Shown: positions 14,378 to 20,885 of the stretch, piece after piece
Layout: each line of letters opens with the position of its first letter
Position numbering within the stretch: the stretch's first letter is position 1
Assembly (NCBI GenBank): GCA_035545535.1
Contig: DASZYF010000120.1
Location: 1-20,885, forward strand
Length of the DNA stretch: 20,885 bases
Direction: 5' to 3'
Source of the DNA: DASZYF01 sp035545535
Lineage (GTDB): Bacteria; Actinomycetota; Actinomycetes; Mycobacteriales; CAJCIY01
Notes under the pieces: model-generated
Database searches by the model: none
Told to the model about the DNA's origin: nothing
Seen by the model: the letters and a program-made list of their open reading frames with translations, nothing else
Position numbers and translations under genes: made by a program

Positions 14378-15520
14378 CTACTGCGCGGCGAGGCCGCGGC
14401 TGATCACGAGGCGCTGGATCTGGTTGGTGCCCTCGAAGATCTGCATGACCTTCGCCTCGCGCATGTAGCGCTCCACGGGGAACTCGCGCGTGTAACCCGC
14501 GCCGCCGAACACCTGCACGGCGTCGGTGGTCACCCTCATCGCGGCGTCGGTGGCGAGGAGCTTGGCGACGCTCGCCTGCTGGCTGTAGGGAAGGCCCGCG
14601 TCGCGGCGCCGCGCCGCGTCGAGGTACGTCGCGCGGGCCGACGTGACGGCGGCCTGCATGTCGGCGAGCAGGAAGCCGAGGCCCTGGTGGTCGATGATCC
14701 GCTTGCCGAACGCCTCCCGCTCCTTCGCGTAGGCGACCGCGGCATCGAGCGCTGCCTGCGCGAGACCGGTCGCGACGGCGGCGATGCCGAGCCGTCCGGA
14801 GTCGAGGGCGCTGAACGCGATCCGCAGGCCGAGTCCCTCCTCGCCGATGCGCCGGTCCTCGGGCAGCTCGACGCCGTCGTAGCTCGCCGTCGTGGTGGGC
14901 ACCGCGCGCAGGCCCATCTTGTCCTCGCTCTTGCCGAACGAGAGTCCGGGCGCATCGCCGGGGACGAGGAAGCAGGAGATGCCGCCGGAGCCTTCGCCGG
15001 TGCGCGCGAACAGCGTGTAGAAGTCGGCCTTGCCGCCGCTGGTGATCCACGCCTTGGAGCCGGTGATGCGGTAGCCGTCGGCGGTGCGCTCGGCGCGGCA
15101 GGTGAGCGCGGCCGGGTCGGAGCCCGCGTGCGGCTCGGACAGCGAGTACGCGCCGAGCAGCGAGCCCGAGAGCATCTCTTCGAGCCAGCGGTCCTGCTGC
15201 TCCGGCGTGCCGTAGGTGGCCAGCGCGTACGCGGACAGCGAGTGCACGCTCACGGCGACCGCGACCGCCGCCCAGCGCGCGGCGATCTCCTCCAGCACCT
15301 GCAGGTAGACCTCGTAGGGCTGGCCGCCGCCACCCTGCTCCTCGGGGTACGGGAGGCCGAGCAGGCCCGCGACGCCGAGCGCCTTGAAGGCCTGCTCGGG
15401 ATAGCGGTCCTCGGCCTCGTACTCGGAGGCGATGGGCGCGAGCTCGCGGTCGCAGATGTCGCGGACGAGGGCGATGAGGTCGGCTGCCTCTTCGGTGGGC
15501 AGCAGGCGGTCTACGGGCAC
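14378..15520 (-). CDS. Acyl-CoA dehydrogenase
   Basis: This flavoenzyme oxidises acyl-CoA to trans-2-enoyl-CoA and passes electrons to ETF, in the cytosol. The 380-residue protein has the usual family length and signatures: LSEPHAGSD at about 126-134 (flavin/substrate binding), ITGSKAWITSGG at about 151-162, ATDAAMRVTTDAVQVFGGAGY in the C-terminal domain, and catalytic Glu at E363 in IFEGTNQIQR. This Glu position fits short/branched- and medium-chain types rather than isovaleryl-CoA dehydrogenase. The substrate cannot be assigned. It starts with GTG 17 bases after the alpha/beta hydrolase stop, with no clear ribosome-binding site, and is probably co-transcribed with it. Confidence 0.95.
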   Translation of the reverse strand: MPVDRLLPTEEAADLIALVRDICDRELAPIASEYEAEDRYPEQAFKALGVAGLLGLPYPEEQGGGGQPYEVYLQVLEEIAARWAAVAVAVSVHSLSAYALATYGTPEQQDRWLEEMLSGSLLGAYSLSEPHAGSDPAALTCRAERTADGYRITGSKAWITSGGKADFYTLFARTGEGSGGISCFLVPGDAPGLSFGKSEDKMGLRAVPTTTASYDGVELPEDRRIGEEGLGLRIAFSALDSGRLGIAAVATGLAQAALDAAVAYAKEREAFGKRIIDHQGLGFLLADMQAAVTSARATYLDAARRRDAGLPYSQQASVAKLLATDAAMRVTTDAVQVFGGAGYTREFPVERYMREAKVMQIFEGTNQIQRLVISRGLAAQ

Positions 15521-15537
15521 CGGTCCAGTGTCGCGGA

Positions 15538-16398
15538 TCAGCCCGCGACGGCCTTCGCGATCTCGGGCAGCCAGAGCATCGTGAGGTGGTTGGCCGTGAC
15601 CCGCTCGGCGGTCAGCGTGCGGACCTGCCGCACCGCGCCGTCGACGACCGCGTCGGACAGGAATGCCTTGGCCTTGTCGCCCTCCCCGGCCGAGGCCGCG
15701 ATGAGGTGGGCCGGGACCGTCACCCCGAGGAAGGCCTGCTGGACCTCGGGGTTGAAGAAGCAGTCCACCGCGTCGTCGAGGCAGCGCTCGGTGTCCATGA
15801 GGGCGCGGTAGCCCTTCGGCCCCTGGACGAGATCGTGGTCGAGCACGTCGATGAGGGCCGCGCGGAGGTCGGGTCGGTTCGCGATGAGCTTCTTCCCGAT
15901 GCGGTCCACGAACGCCTCGGGGCTCGGGTAGTCCTTCTCGAGCTTCTTGAGCTTGCTGCGGAACGCGAGGCGCGTCACCGACCGCGTCACGACCGCGGGG
16001 AGCGCCGGACGCGGGCCGCCGTCGACCAGGACGAGCCGGGTGACGCGGTCACCGAGCTCCTGCGCGACCATCGGTGCGAGGAACGCGCCCATCGAGTGGC
16101 CGACGACCACCAGGTCACGCAGGTCGAGCTGCTCGACCACCGCGGCCACGTCCTTCGCGTGCGCGCGCAGCCCGCTCGGGCCGGGCAGCCCGGCCGAACG
16201 GCCGCGGCCGCGGAGGTCGGGCGCGATGATGCGATGGCCGGGGAGCTCGTCCGCGAGGTGGGTCCAGACCCACGCGGTGCTGGTGAGCCCGTGCACGCCG
16301 AGGACCGTCGGCACCGGCGCGCCCCGCTGGACGGGAGCGGCGGGCCACTCGGTGACGCCGAGGCCGGCGACGGTCAGCTGCTCGTAGGGGCGCGCCAT
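15538..16398 (-). CDS. Alpha/beta-fold hydrolase
   Basis: The 286-residue protein has the canonical alpha/beta hydrolase layout: the oxyanion motif GVHGLTSTAWVW at about 34-45, APDLRGRGRS at 59-68, the nucleophile elbow GHSMG with S102, LVLVDGG with D126, and a late His H271 in ANHLTML. It is a soluble esterase/lipase or epoxide-hydrolase-like enzyme; the substrate is unknown. I chose the ATG at 16398 (MARPYEQL); the longer frame from 16455 reads through the terminator hairpin and is not protein-like. It follows the indolepyruvate oxidoreductase gene after an 87-base gap with a hairpin, and precedes the acyl-CoA dehydrogenase gene by 17 bases. Confidence 0.92.
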   Translation of the reverse strand: MARPYEQLTVAGLGVTEWPAAPVQRGAPVPTVLGVHGLTSTAWVWTHLADELPGHRIIAPDLRGRGRSAGLPGPSGLRAHAKDVAAVVEQLDLRDLVVVGHSMGAFLAPMVAQELGDRVTRLVLVDGGPRPALPAVVTRSVTRLAFRSKLKKLEKDYPSPEAFVDRIGKKLIANRPDLRAALIDVLDHDLVQGPKGYRALMDTERCLDDAVDCFFNPEVQQAFLGVTVPAHLIAASAGEGDKAKAFLSDAVVDGAVRQVRTLTAERVTANHLTMLWLPEIAKAVAG

Positions 16399-16432
16399 GC
16401 GCCCCACGCTACGGCCGCACCCGCCCCCACAG

Positions 16433-16486
16433 GACGGCGGATCCCCCCATCCCATGACCGTCCGGATGGGGGGTCCCCCTGCCGTC
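16433..16486 (-). terminator. Strong hairpin after the indolepyruvate oxidoreductase gene
   Basis: CCCCCCATCC (16443-16452) pairs perfectly with GGATGGGGGG (16464-16473), extended by GGA/TCC with one bulge. An outer stem GACGGC (16433-16438) pairs with GCCGTC (16481-16486) and overlaps the oxidoreductase stop codon at 16485-16487. There is no T-run. It should terminate or attenuate read-through into the hydrolase gene. Confidence 0.8.
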
Positions 16487-19400
16487 AGAGGCCCCCGATC
16501 GTGGCGCGGTACCGGTCGATGCTCGCGAGCTTGACGCCCTCGTAGCCCCGGACGTCGAGGATGGCCTGCGCGCGGGCGACGGCCTTGTCGTAGGTGTCGC
16601 CGGTGAGGGCCGCTGCGGCGCGGGCGACCTCGTCCCAGTGCTCGTCGCGCAGGGCGCGCTCAACGACGCGCAGGTGCGCCCGGCCGAACGGGTCGAACGC
16701 GGTGCCGCGCAGGCGCTTGCCCTTGGCCAGCGCGGCGAGGACCGGGCGGCTGGCCGGGCCGAAGTGCAGCTTGTCCTTGCGCCCCATCGCGCGCAGCGCC
16801 GGCGGGTGCAGGTTCCACGTCACGTGGGTGGCGCCGGGGACCTGCGCCTGGATCGCGGCGGCCGCTTCGGGCGCGGTGAGCAGGCGCGCCACCTCGTACT
16901 CGTCCTTGTACGCGGCGACGTGGTGGAGGCTGCGCGCGACCGCCTCCGACAGCTCGGTGCGATCACCGAGCGCGCGCTCGGCGGTCCAGACCTGCTCGAC
17001 GAGGTCGACGTAGGACCGCGCGAGCTTCTTGCCCTGGTAGTCGACGAGCAGGGCGGCGCGGTGCTCGGTGAGGCGGCGGGTCTCACCGGTCAGCGGCGAG
17101 GCCTCGAGCAGGTCGCGCGCGACGCGCACCGACCCGCGGATGCGCGTCGTGGCCGGGGCGGGGTTGGACGCGACGTGGAACGCGGCCGGGTCGGCAACCG
17201 CGACGCGGCCCCAGCGGAACGCGGCGATGTTCGCGTCGACCGCGACGCCGTTGAGCGTGATGGCCCACTCGATGGTCTCGGCGGTGAAGGGCAGAGCGCC
17301 CAGCTGGTACGCGGCGCCGACGAGCAGCAGGTTCGCCGCCGCGGTGCTGCCGAGGAGCTGATCGCTCGCCGCGAGCGCGTCGAACGTCGCGATGCGGCCG
17401 GCCGTCTGGGTGAGCGCCGCGATGAGGATCGGGGTGTCGGTCTTCGCCGCGCGCACCTCGCGCACCTGCGTCCCGGTGGGCGTCTCACTCGTCGATGCGA
17501 CGACGGTCGTGACGCCGGGCCGGACCTGCGCGACGTTCGCGGGGTCGGCGCCCACGACGGCGTCGAACGCGAGGTAGGTGTGCGCGGTGCCGGCGCCGAC
17601 GCGGTTGGCGACGAGCACGCCGGGCGCGCTGATGCGCAGGTGCGAGGTGACCGGCCCGGCCTTCTGCGACAGGCCGGTCTGGTCGAGGCCGACGGCACGC
17701 AGGCCGCTGCGCAGCGCCGCGGTGGCGAGCACCTGGTTGACGGTGACGATGCCGGTGCCGCCGATGCCGGCGAGGAACAGATCGAACGTCCCGTGGACCA
17801 CGGGAAGGGTCGGCTCCGCCACCGCGGGCGGGGTCGGGCGGCCGCGCTTCGCGGCCTTCGCCGCGGTGCGGTCGACCTCGACCGTCACGAACGACGGGCA
17901 GTCGCCGGCGAGGCAGGAGTAGTCGGTGTTGCACGACGTCTGGTCGATGCGCGTCTTGCGTCCGAGCTCGGTCTCCACCGGCTGCACCGACAGGCAGCTG
18001 CTCTTCACGCCGCAGTCGCCGCACCCCTCGCAGACGTCCTCGTTGATGAGGACGAGCTTGGTGCGGGCCGGCTGCAGGCCGCGCTTGCGCTTGCGCCGGG
18101 CCTCCGCCGCGCACTGCTGGTCATAGATCAGCACCGTCGTCCCCGGCACGTCGCGCAGGAGGCGCTGCGCCTCGTCGAGCCGGTCGCGGTGCCACACGAC
18201 GACACCGGCGGCGAAGCCGGTCTCGCCGTCGTAGCGCTCGGGCTCGTCGGCGCACACGATGACGCGACGCACCCCCTCGGCGATGAGCTTGCGGGTGAGC
18301 GCGGGCACCGGGAGGGCCGCCTGCGCGTCCTGGGCGCCGGTCATCGCGACCGCACCGTTGTAGAGCAGCTTGTAGGTGATGTTGGTGCCGGCGGCGACGC
18401 TGGCCTGCACGGCGAGCTGGCCCGAGTGGAAGTAGGTGCCGTCGCCGATGTTCTGGAAGATGTGGGCGACGTCGGAGAACGGCGCCTGGCCGATCCACTG
18501 GGCGCCCTCGCCGCCCATCTGCGTGAGGCTGTTGATGTTGCTCGCCTCACGACCGATCATCGCGACCATCGTGTGGCAGCCGATGCCGCCGGCCGCGATC
18601 GAGCCCTCGGGAACGATCGTCGACCGGTTGTGCGGGCAGCCGCTGCAGAACGTCGGTGTGCGTCGCACCGATGAGCTCAGCACGGGTGAGATCGACAGCT
18701 GCGTGCGGGGCTTCGGCGCGGACGCGCGCATCGGGACGCGACCGTCGAGCACGCGGCGCAGCGCGGCCTCGAGCCGGCCACCGGTGAGCGCGCCGGTGGG
18801 CGGCACGAGCGGCTCGCCGTCGCGGCCCTTCTTGCCGAGCACGCGCGGCGGGTTCGCGGTGCCGTAGAGGACGTCGCGCACCTGCGACTCGACGAACGAG
18901 ACCTTCTCCTCGACGACCAGCACCTCCGAGACGGCGCGCGTCGCACTGCGCACGATGTCGGCGCCGAGCGGGTAGGGCATGCCGACGCGCAGCAGCCGCA
19001 CGCCGTGCGCGCCCAGCGCCGGCCGGTCGATGCCGAGCGTCGCGAGGGCCTGCGTCAGCGCCTCGAAGGCGGTGCCGGCGGCGACGAGGGTGAGCCACGC
19101 GTCGTCGGGGTCGACCTCGACGGCGTCGACGGGGTTGGCGGCGCCGAACGCCTCGACCATCGCCCAGCGCGGGCCGAGCACGTCGGCCTCCGCGACGAGG
19201 CTGTCGGGCGGCGAGAGCATGAGCCGCTGCTGGTAGGTCCAGGGCTTCCCCTCCCACTCGAGCGACGGGACGGTGATCGGGACGTCGGCGAAGTCGCGGT
19301 CGACGGTCCAGATGCCGTCCGCCACGTCGGCGACGATCTTCAGCGCCACCCAGCAGCCGGACGCCCGCGAGAGCGCCACGCCGTACAGGCCGAGCGTGAT

Positions 19401-19967
19401 GACCTCTTCCGCGTTGCGCGGGAACAGGACCGGCATGCCCATCGCGGCGAGCGTGCGCTCGCTGGCACACGGCACGGTCGAGGACTTCGCCCCCGGGTCG
19501 TCACCGGCGAGCACCAGTGCGCCGCCGGCGGGGTGGGCGCCGTAGGTGGTGGCGTGCCGCAGCGCGTCACCCGCGCGGTCGACGCCGGGGCCCTTGCCGT
19601 ACCAGACACCGACGACGCCATCGACGTTCTTGCGGCCCTGCAGGTCGGTCTGGCTGCCCCACACGGCCGTCGCCGCCAGCTCCTCGTTCATGCCGGGGAC
19701 GAGGTGGACGCCGCTGTCGGTGCGCAGCTGCGGCAGGCCCATGACCAGCTGGTCGAGGCCGCCGAGCGGACTGCCCTGGTAGCCGGACATGAACGTCGCG
19801 GTGCGCCGGCCGGCGCGCGCGTCGCGCGCGTGCTGCTCGGCCAGCAGGCGGGCGACCGCCTGCACGCCGGTCAGGAGCACCGGGCGGGCCCCGACGCGGT
19901 AGCGGTCGGCGAGCGCGTACTCGACGGGTCCGTCCACGGCCGACGGTCGGTCGTCCAGAGCGGTCAC
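16485..19967 (-). CDS. Fused indolepyruvate ferredoxin oxidoreductase (IorA-IorB type)
   Basis: This 1160-residue cytosolic enzyme combines both subunits of the archaeal indolepyruvate:ferredoxin oxidoreductase. It oxidatively decarboxylates aryl- or related 2-oxoacids to acyl-CoA, reducing ferredoxin. The alpha part begins with FMSGYQGSPLGG at 59-70. CSGCPHN with C441 and C444, and GIGCHTM near 456-462, mark the thiamine-diphosphate region. Iron-sulphur cysteines follow at C646, C649, C652 and C658, then C679, C685 and C690. The beta part contains FLAGIGGTGIVTVNQV near 735-745 and DQTGLSQKAGPVTSHLRIS. A further C-terminal region of about 250 residues completes the fusion family. The GTG start has GAGGAGG before it. 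It faces an Lrp regulator gene, which suggests amino-acid control. Confidence 0.93.
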   Translation of the reverse strand: MTALDDRPSAVDGPVEYALADRYRVGARPVLLTGVQAVARLLAEQHARDARAGRRTATFMSGYQGSPLGGLDQLVMGLPQLRTDSGVHLVPGMNEELAATAVWGSQTDLQGRKNVDGVVGVWYGKGPGVDRAGDALRHATTYGAHPAGGALVLAGDDPGAKSSTVPCASERTLAAMGMPVLFPRNAEEVITLGLYGVALSRASGCWVALKIVADVADGIWTVDRDFADVPITVPSLEWEGKPWTYQQRLMLSPPDSLVAEADVLGPRWAMVEAFGAANPVDAVEVDPDDAWLTLVAAGTAFEALTQALATLGIDRPALGAHGVRLLRVGMPYPLGADIVRSATRAVSEVLVVEEKVSFVESQVRDVLYGTANPPRVLGKKGRDGEPLVPPTGALTGGRLEAALRRVLDGRVPMRASAPKPRTQLSISPVLSSSVRRTPTFCSGCPHNRSTIVPEGSIAAGGIGCHTMVAMIGREASNINSLTQMGGEGAQWIGQAPFSDVAHIFQNIGDGTYFHSGQLAVQASVAAGTNITYKLLYNGAVAMTGAQDAQAALPVPALTRKLIAEGVRRVIVCADEPERYDGETGFAAGVVVWHRDRLDEAQRLLRDVPGTTVLIYDQQCAAEARRKRKRGLQPARTKLVLINEDVCEGCGDCGVKSSCLSVQPVETELGRKTRIDQTSCNTDYSCLAGDCPSFVTVEVDRTAAKAAKRGRPTPPAVAEPTLPVVHGTFDLFLAGIGGTGIVTVNQVLATAALRSGLRAVGLDQTGLSQKAGPVTSHLRISAPGVLVANRVGAGTAHTYLAFDAVVGADPANVAQVRPGVTTVVASTSETPTGTQVREVRAAKTDTPILIAALTQTAGRIATFDALAASDQLLGSTAAANLLLVGAAYQLGALPFTAETIEWAITLNGVAVDANIAAFRWGRVAVADPAAFHVASNPAPATTRIRGSVRVARDLLEASPLTGETRRLTEHRAALLVDYQGKKLARSYVDLVEQVWTAERALGDRTELSEAVARSLHHVAAYKDEYEVARLLTAPEAAAAIQAQVPGATHVTWNLHPPALRAMGRKDKLHFGPASRPVLAALAKGKRLRGTAFDPFGRAHLRVVERALRDEHWDEVARAAAALTGDTYDKAVARAQAILDVRGYEGVKLASIDRYRATIGGL

Positions 19968-20032
19968 GGCGGCCTCCTCAGTGCGGTGAGGTGAGCGTGA
20001 CCGGGCTACTCTCGGGCGTCAACAGTCGTCTC

Positions 20033-20059
20033 ATCAGCTGACACCTACGTTCAGCTGAT
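20033..20059. promoter_or_regulatory. Perfect dyad between the oxidoreductase and Lrp genes, probable Lrp operator
   Basis: ATCAGCTGA (20033-20041) and TCAGCTGAT (20051-20059) form a perfect 9-bp inverted repeat with a 9-base spacer. Each arm contains the 8-bp palindrome TCAGCTGA, so the two copies are also direct repeats, 17 bases apart centre to centre. It lies between two divergent starts, 27 bases upstream of the lrp start. Autoregulation and control of the oxidoreductase are the natural reading. Confidence 0.65.
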
Positions 20060-20085
20060 CGACCATTCGTAACCCGGAGGTGCGC

Positions 20086-20583
20086 GTGGCGAGCACCATC
20101 GACCGGCTCGACGCGGAGCTGCTCGGGCTGCTGGGCGAGGATCCGCGCATCGGTGTCATGGACCTCGCCGACCGGCTCGGCGTCACCCGCAACACCGTGC
20201 AGGCGCGGCTGACGCGGTTGACCGAGAGCGGTGTCGTCACCGGGCACCTCCCCCAGGTCGACCTCGCGACGATCGGCCTGCCGGTCTCGGCGCTGCTCAA
20301 CGTCGAGCTGAGCCAGGGCGTGCTGAACGACGTCACCGCCGCGCTGGCCGAGCTCCCGCACGTGCTCGAGGTCCACGCGACCACCGGCGGCGCCGACCTC
20401 GTCGTGCGGCTCGCCGCGGCCGACAACGCGCAGCTCCTCACGCTCGTGCAGTCGGTGCACGCCATCCCCGGGGTGCTGCGCACCACCACGGTGGTGCTGC
20501 TGACCACGCCGGTGCCGCTGCGCGTGCAACCGCTGCTCGACCACGTGACGGGCTCGAGCGGCCGCGGTCGCGCCGGCCGCTGA
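20086..20583 (+). CDS. Lrp/AsnC-family transcriptional regulator
   Basis: The 165-residue protein begins with the family helix-turn-helix (STIDRLDAELLGLLGEDPR, then VMDLADRLGVTRNTVQARLTRL at about 24-45) and continues with the RAM effector domain (about 66-142), including VHATTGGADLVVRLAA. Family members bind amino acids or 2-oxoacids as octamers or dimers and often control adjacent genes. I chose the GTG at 20086 because GGAGG (20076-20080) lies 5 bases in front; the GTG at 20080 overlaps that site. It is divergent from the indolepyruvate oxidoreductase gene, its likely target. Confidence 0.93.
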   Translation: MASTIDRLDAELLGLLGEDPRIGVMDLADRLGVTRNTVQARLTRLTESGVVTGHLPQVDLATIGLPVSALLNVELSQGVLNDVTAALAELPHVLEVHATTGGADLVVRLAAADNAQLLTLVQSVHAIPGVLRTTTVVLLTTPVPLRVQPLLDHVTGSSGRGRAGR

Positions 20584-20613
20584 CCCGACCGGCGCGTGCA
20601 TCCGTTCGGGTCA
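20581..20613. terminator. Inverted repeat made of the two converging stop codons
   Basis: TGACCCGA (20581-20588) is matched by TCGGGTCA (20606-20613). The arms start with the TGA stop of the Lrp gene and end with the TGA of the minus-strand gene at 20611, with a 17-base loop. A bidirectional terminator is likely, though the stem is only 8 bp and no T-run is present. Confidence 0.6.
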
Positions 20614-20885
20614 GGCGTCGGCGGGATCCATGGGGCGGATGAGCTGGCGGCCCACGGCGGTGACGCCGACGAGCAGCAGCAGCGGGACGAGGATCACGCC
20701 GGGGTAGTCGAAGCCGTGCGTGACGGTCGTGAGCGACTGCTCGGCGATCGGCGGGGTCGTCTGTGGCTGGCCGGCGACCTGCGGCGCGGGGCCGGCGGCT
20801 GGGGCGTTGCTCGGCGTCGCCGCGTCGGGCGGCGCGAGCGCACCGGCACCGCCGTCGGGCACCGGCGGTGCGGGCGCCGGCGTGG
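20611..20885 (-). CDS. C-terminal end of a membrane-anchored protein, N-terminus beyond the window
   Basis: About 90 residues are visible. They begin with a Pro/Ala/Gly-rich linker that is still in frame at the window edge, so the real start probably lies further right. After VTHGFDYPG comes a single membrane helix (VILVPLLLLVGVTAVG) and a short basic tail (RQLIRPMDPADA). This suggests an extracellular or secreted domain held by a C-terminal anchor. I cannot assign a family. A GTG at 20862 could open an 83-residue version, but the repeat-like upstream sequence argues for a longer protein. Confidence 0.6.
   Translation of the reverse strand, partial: TPAPAPPVPDGGAGALAPPDAATPSNAPAAGPAPQVAGQPQTTPPIAEQSLTTVTHGFDYPGVILVPLLLLVGVTAVGRQLIRPMDPADA

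Noticed and set aside
15538..16455. Longer start for the alpha/beta hydrolase at 16455
   Set aside because: The extra 19 residues (Gly/Cys-rich) come from the terminator hairpin region and are not typical of the family.
16638..18674. Plus-strand open frame of 678 codons
   Set aside because: Antisense to the indolepyruvate oxidoreductase gene; the translation is Arg/Gly/Ala/Val-rich with no motif.
20080..20085. Upstream GTG start of the Lrp gene
   Set aside because: It overlaps the GGAGG ribosome-binding site, which is at the right distance for the GTG at 20086.
1..20885. Search for tRNA, rRNA, CRISPR, insertion sequences and phage genes
   Set aside because: No tRNA-like cloverleaf, repeat array, transposase or integrase was seen. 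Absence was judged by eye, so a short RNA could be missed.

Overview
The window is about 20.9 kb of very GC-rich DNA, densely packed with genes, many of which start with GTG. Several genes point to an actinobacterium: an F420-dependent NADP reductase, a DUF2510 membrane protein, an actinobacterial-type short glutamine-dependent NAD+ synthetase and an LuxR-type AAA regulator. I cannot name the genus. There are no tRNA or rRNA genes, CRISPR arrays, insertion sequences or phage genes, and the region reads as ordinary chromosome. Most long open frames lying opposite real genes are by-products of GC-rich codon use.

Layout from left to right. (1) 1-2656, minus strand: a large ATPase regulator cut by the left edge, preceded by a doubtful 58-residue ORF. 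(2) 2808-5769, plus strand: a small membrane protein, nadE (NAD+ synthetase) and panB (pantothenate synthesis); this block makes cofactors and ends in a very strong hairpin. (3) 5826-7803, minus strand: a tight three-gene operon of F420:NADP reductase, a cytosolic BtuF-like metal/cobalamin-binding receptor and an acidic protein of unknown function. (4) 7917-8930, plus strand: a single-pass membrane protein with a Pro/Ser-rich tail. (5) 8943-12188, minus strand: an SRPBCC protein, an orphan membrane histidine kinase and a dienoyl-CoA isomerase. (6) 12251-14368, plus strand: a GH13 alpha-glucosidase and a DUF2510 membrane protein. (7) 14378-19967, minus strand: a fused indolepyruvate ferredoxin oxidoreductase, an alpha/beta hydrolase and an acyl-CoA dehydrogenase. 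(8) 20086-20583, plus strand: an Lrp/AsnC regulator divergent from block 7, followed by the C-terminal end of a membrane protein that leaves the window at the right.

The clearest functional module is block 7 plus the Lrp regulator. An amino-acid-responsive regulator faces a 2-oxoacid oxidoreductase gene across an intergenic region that contains a perfect 9-bp dyad, and acyl-CoA-handling enzymes follow downstream. Intergenic inverted repeats are common here: probable U-less terminators follow panB, the oxidoreductase, the glucosidase and lrp, and operator-like palindromes precede panB and the 2808 gene. I found no convincing previously undescribed defence or mobile system. The items most worth a second look are the F420 reductase/metal receptor/acidic protein operon, the Lrp dyad, the nested inverted repeats at 2727-2771 and the kinase/isomerase pairing.
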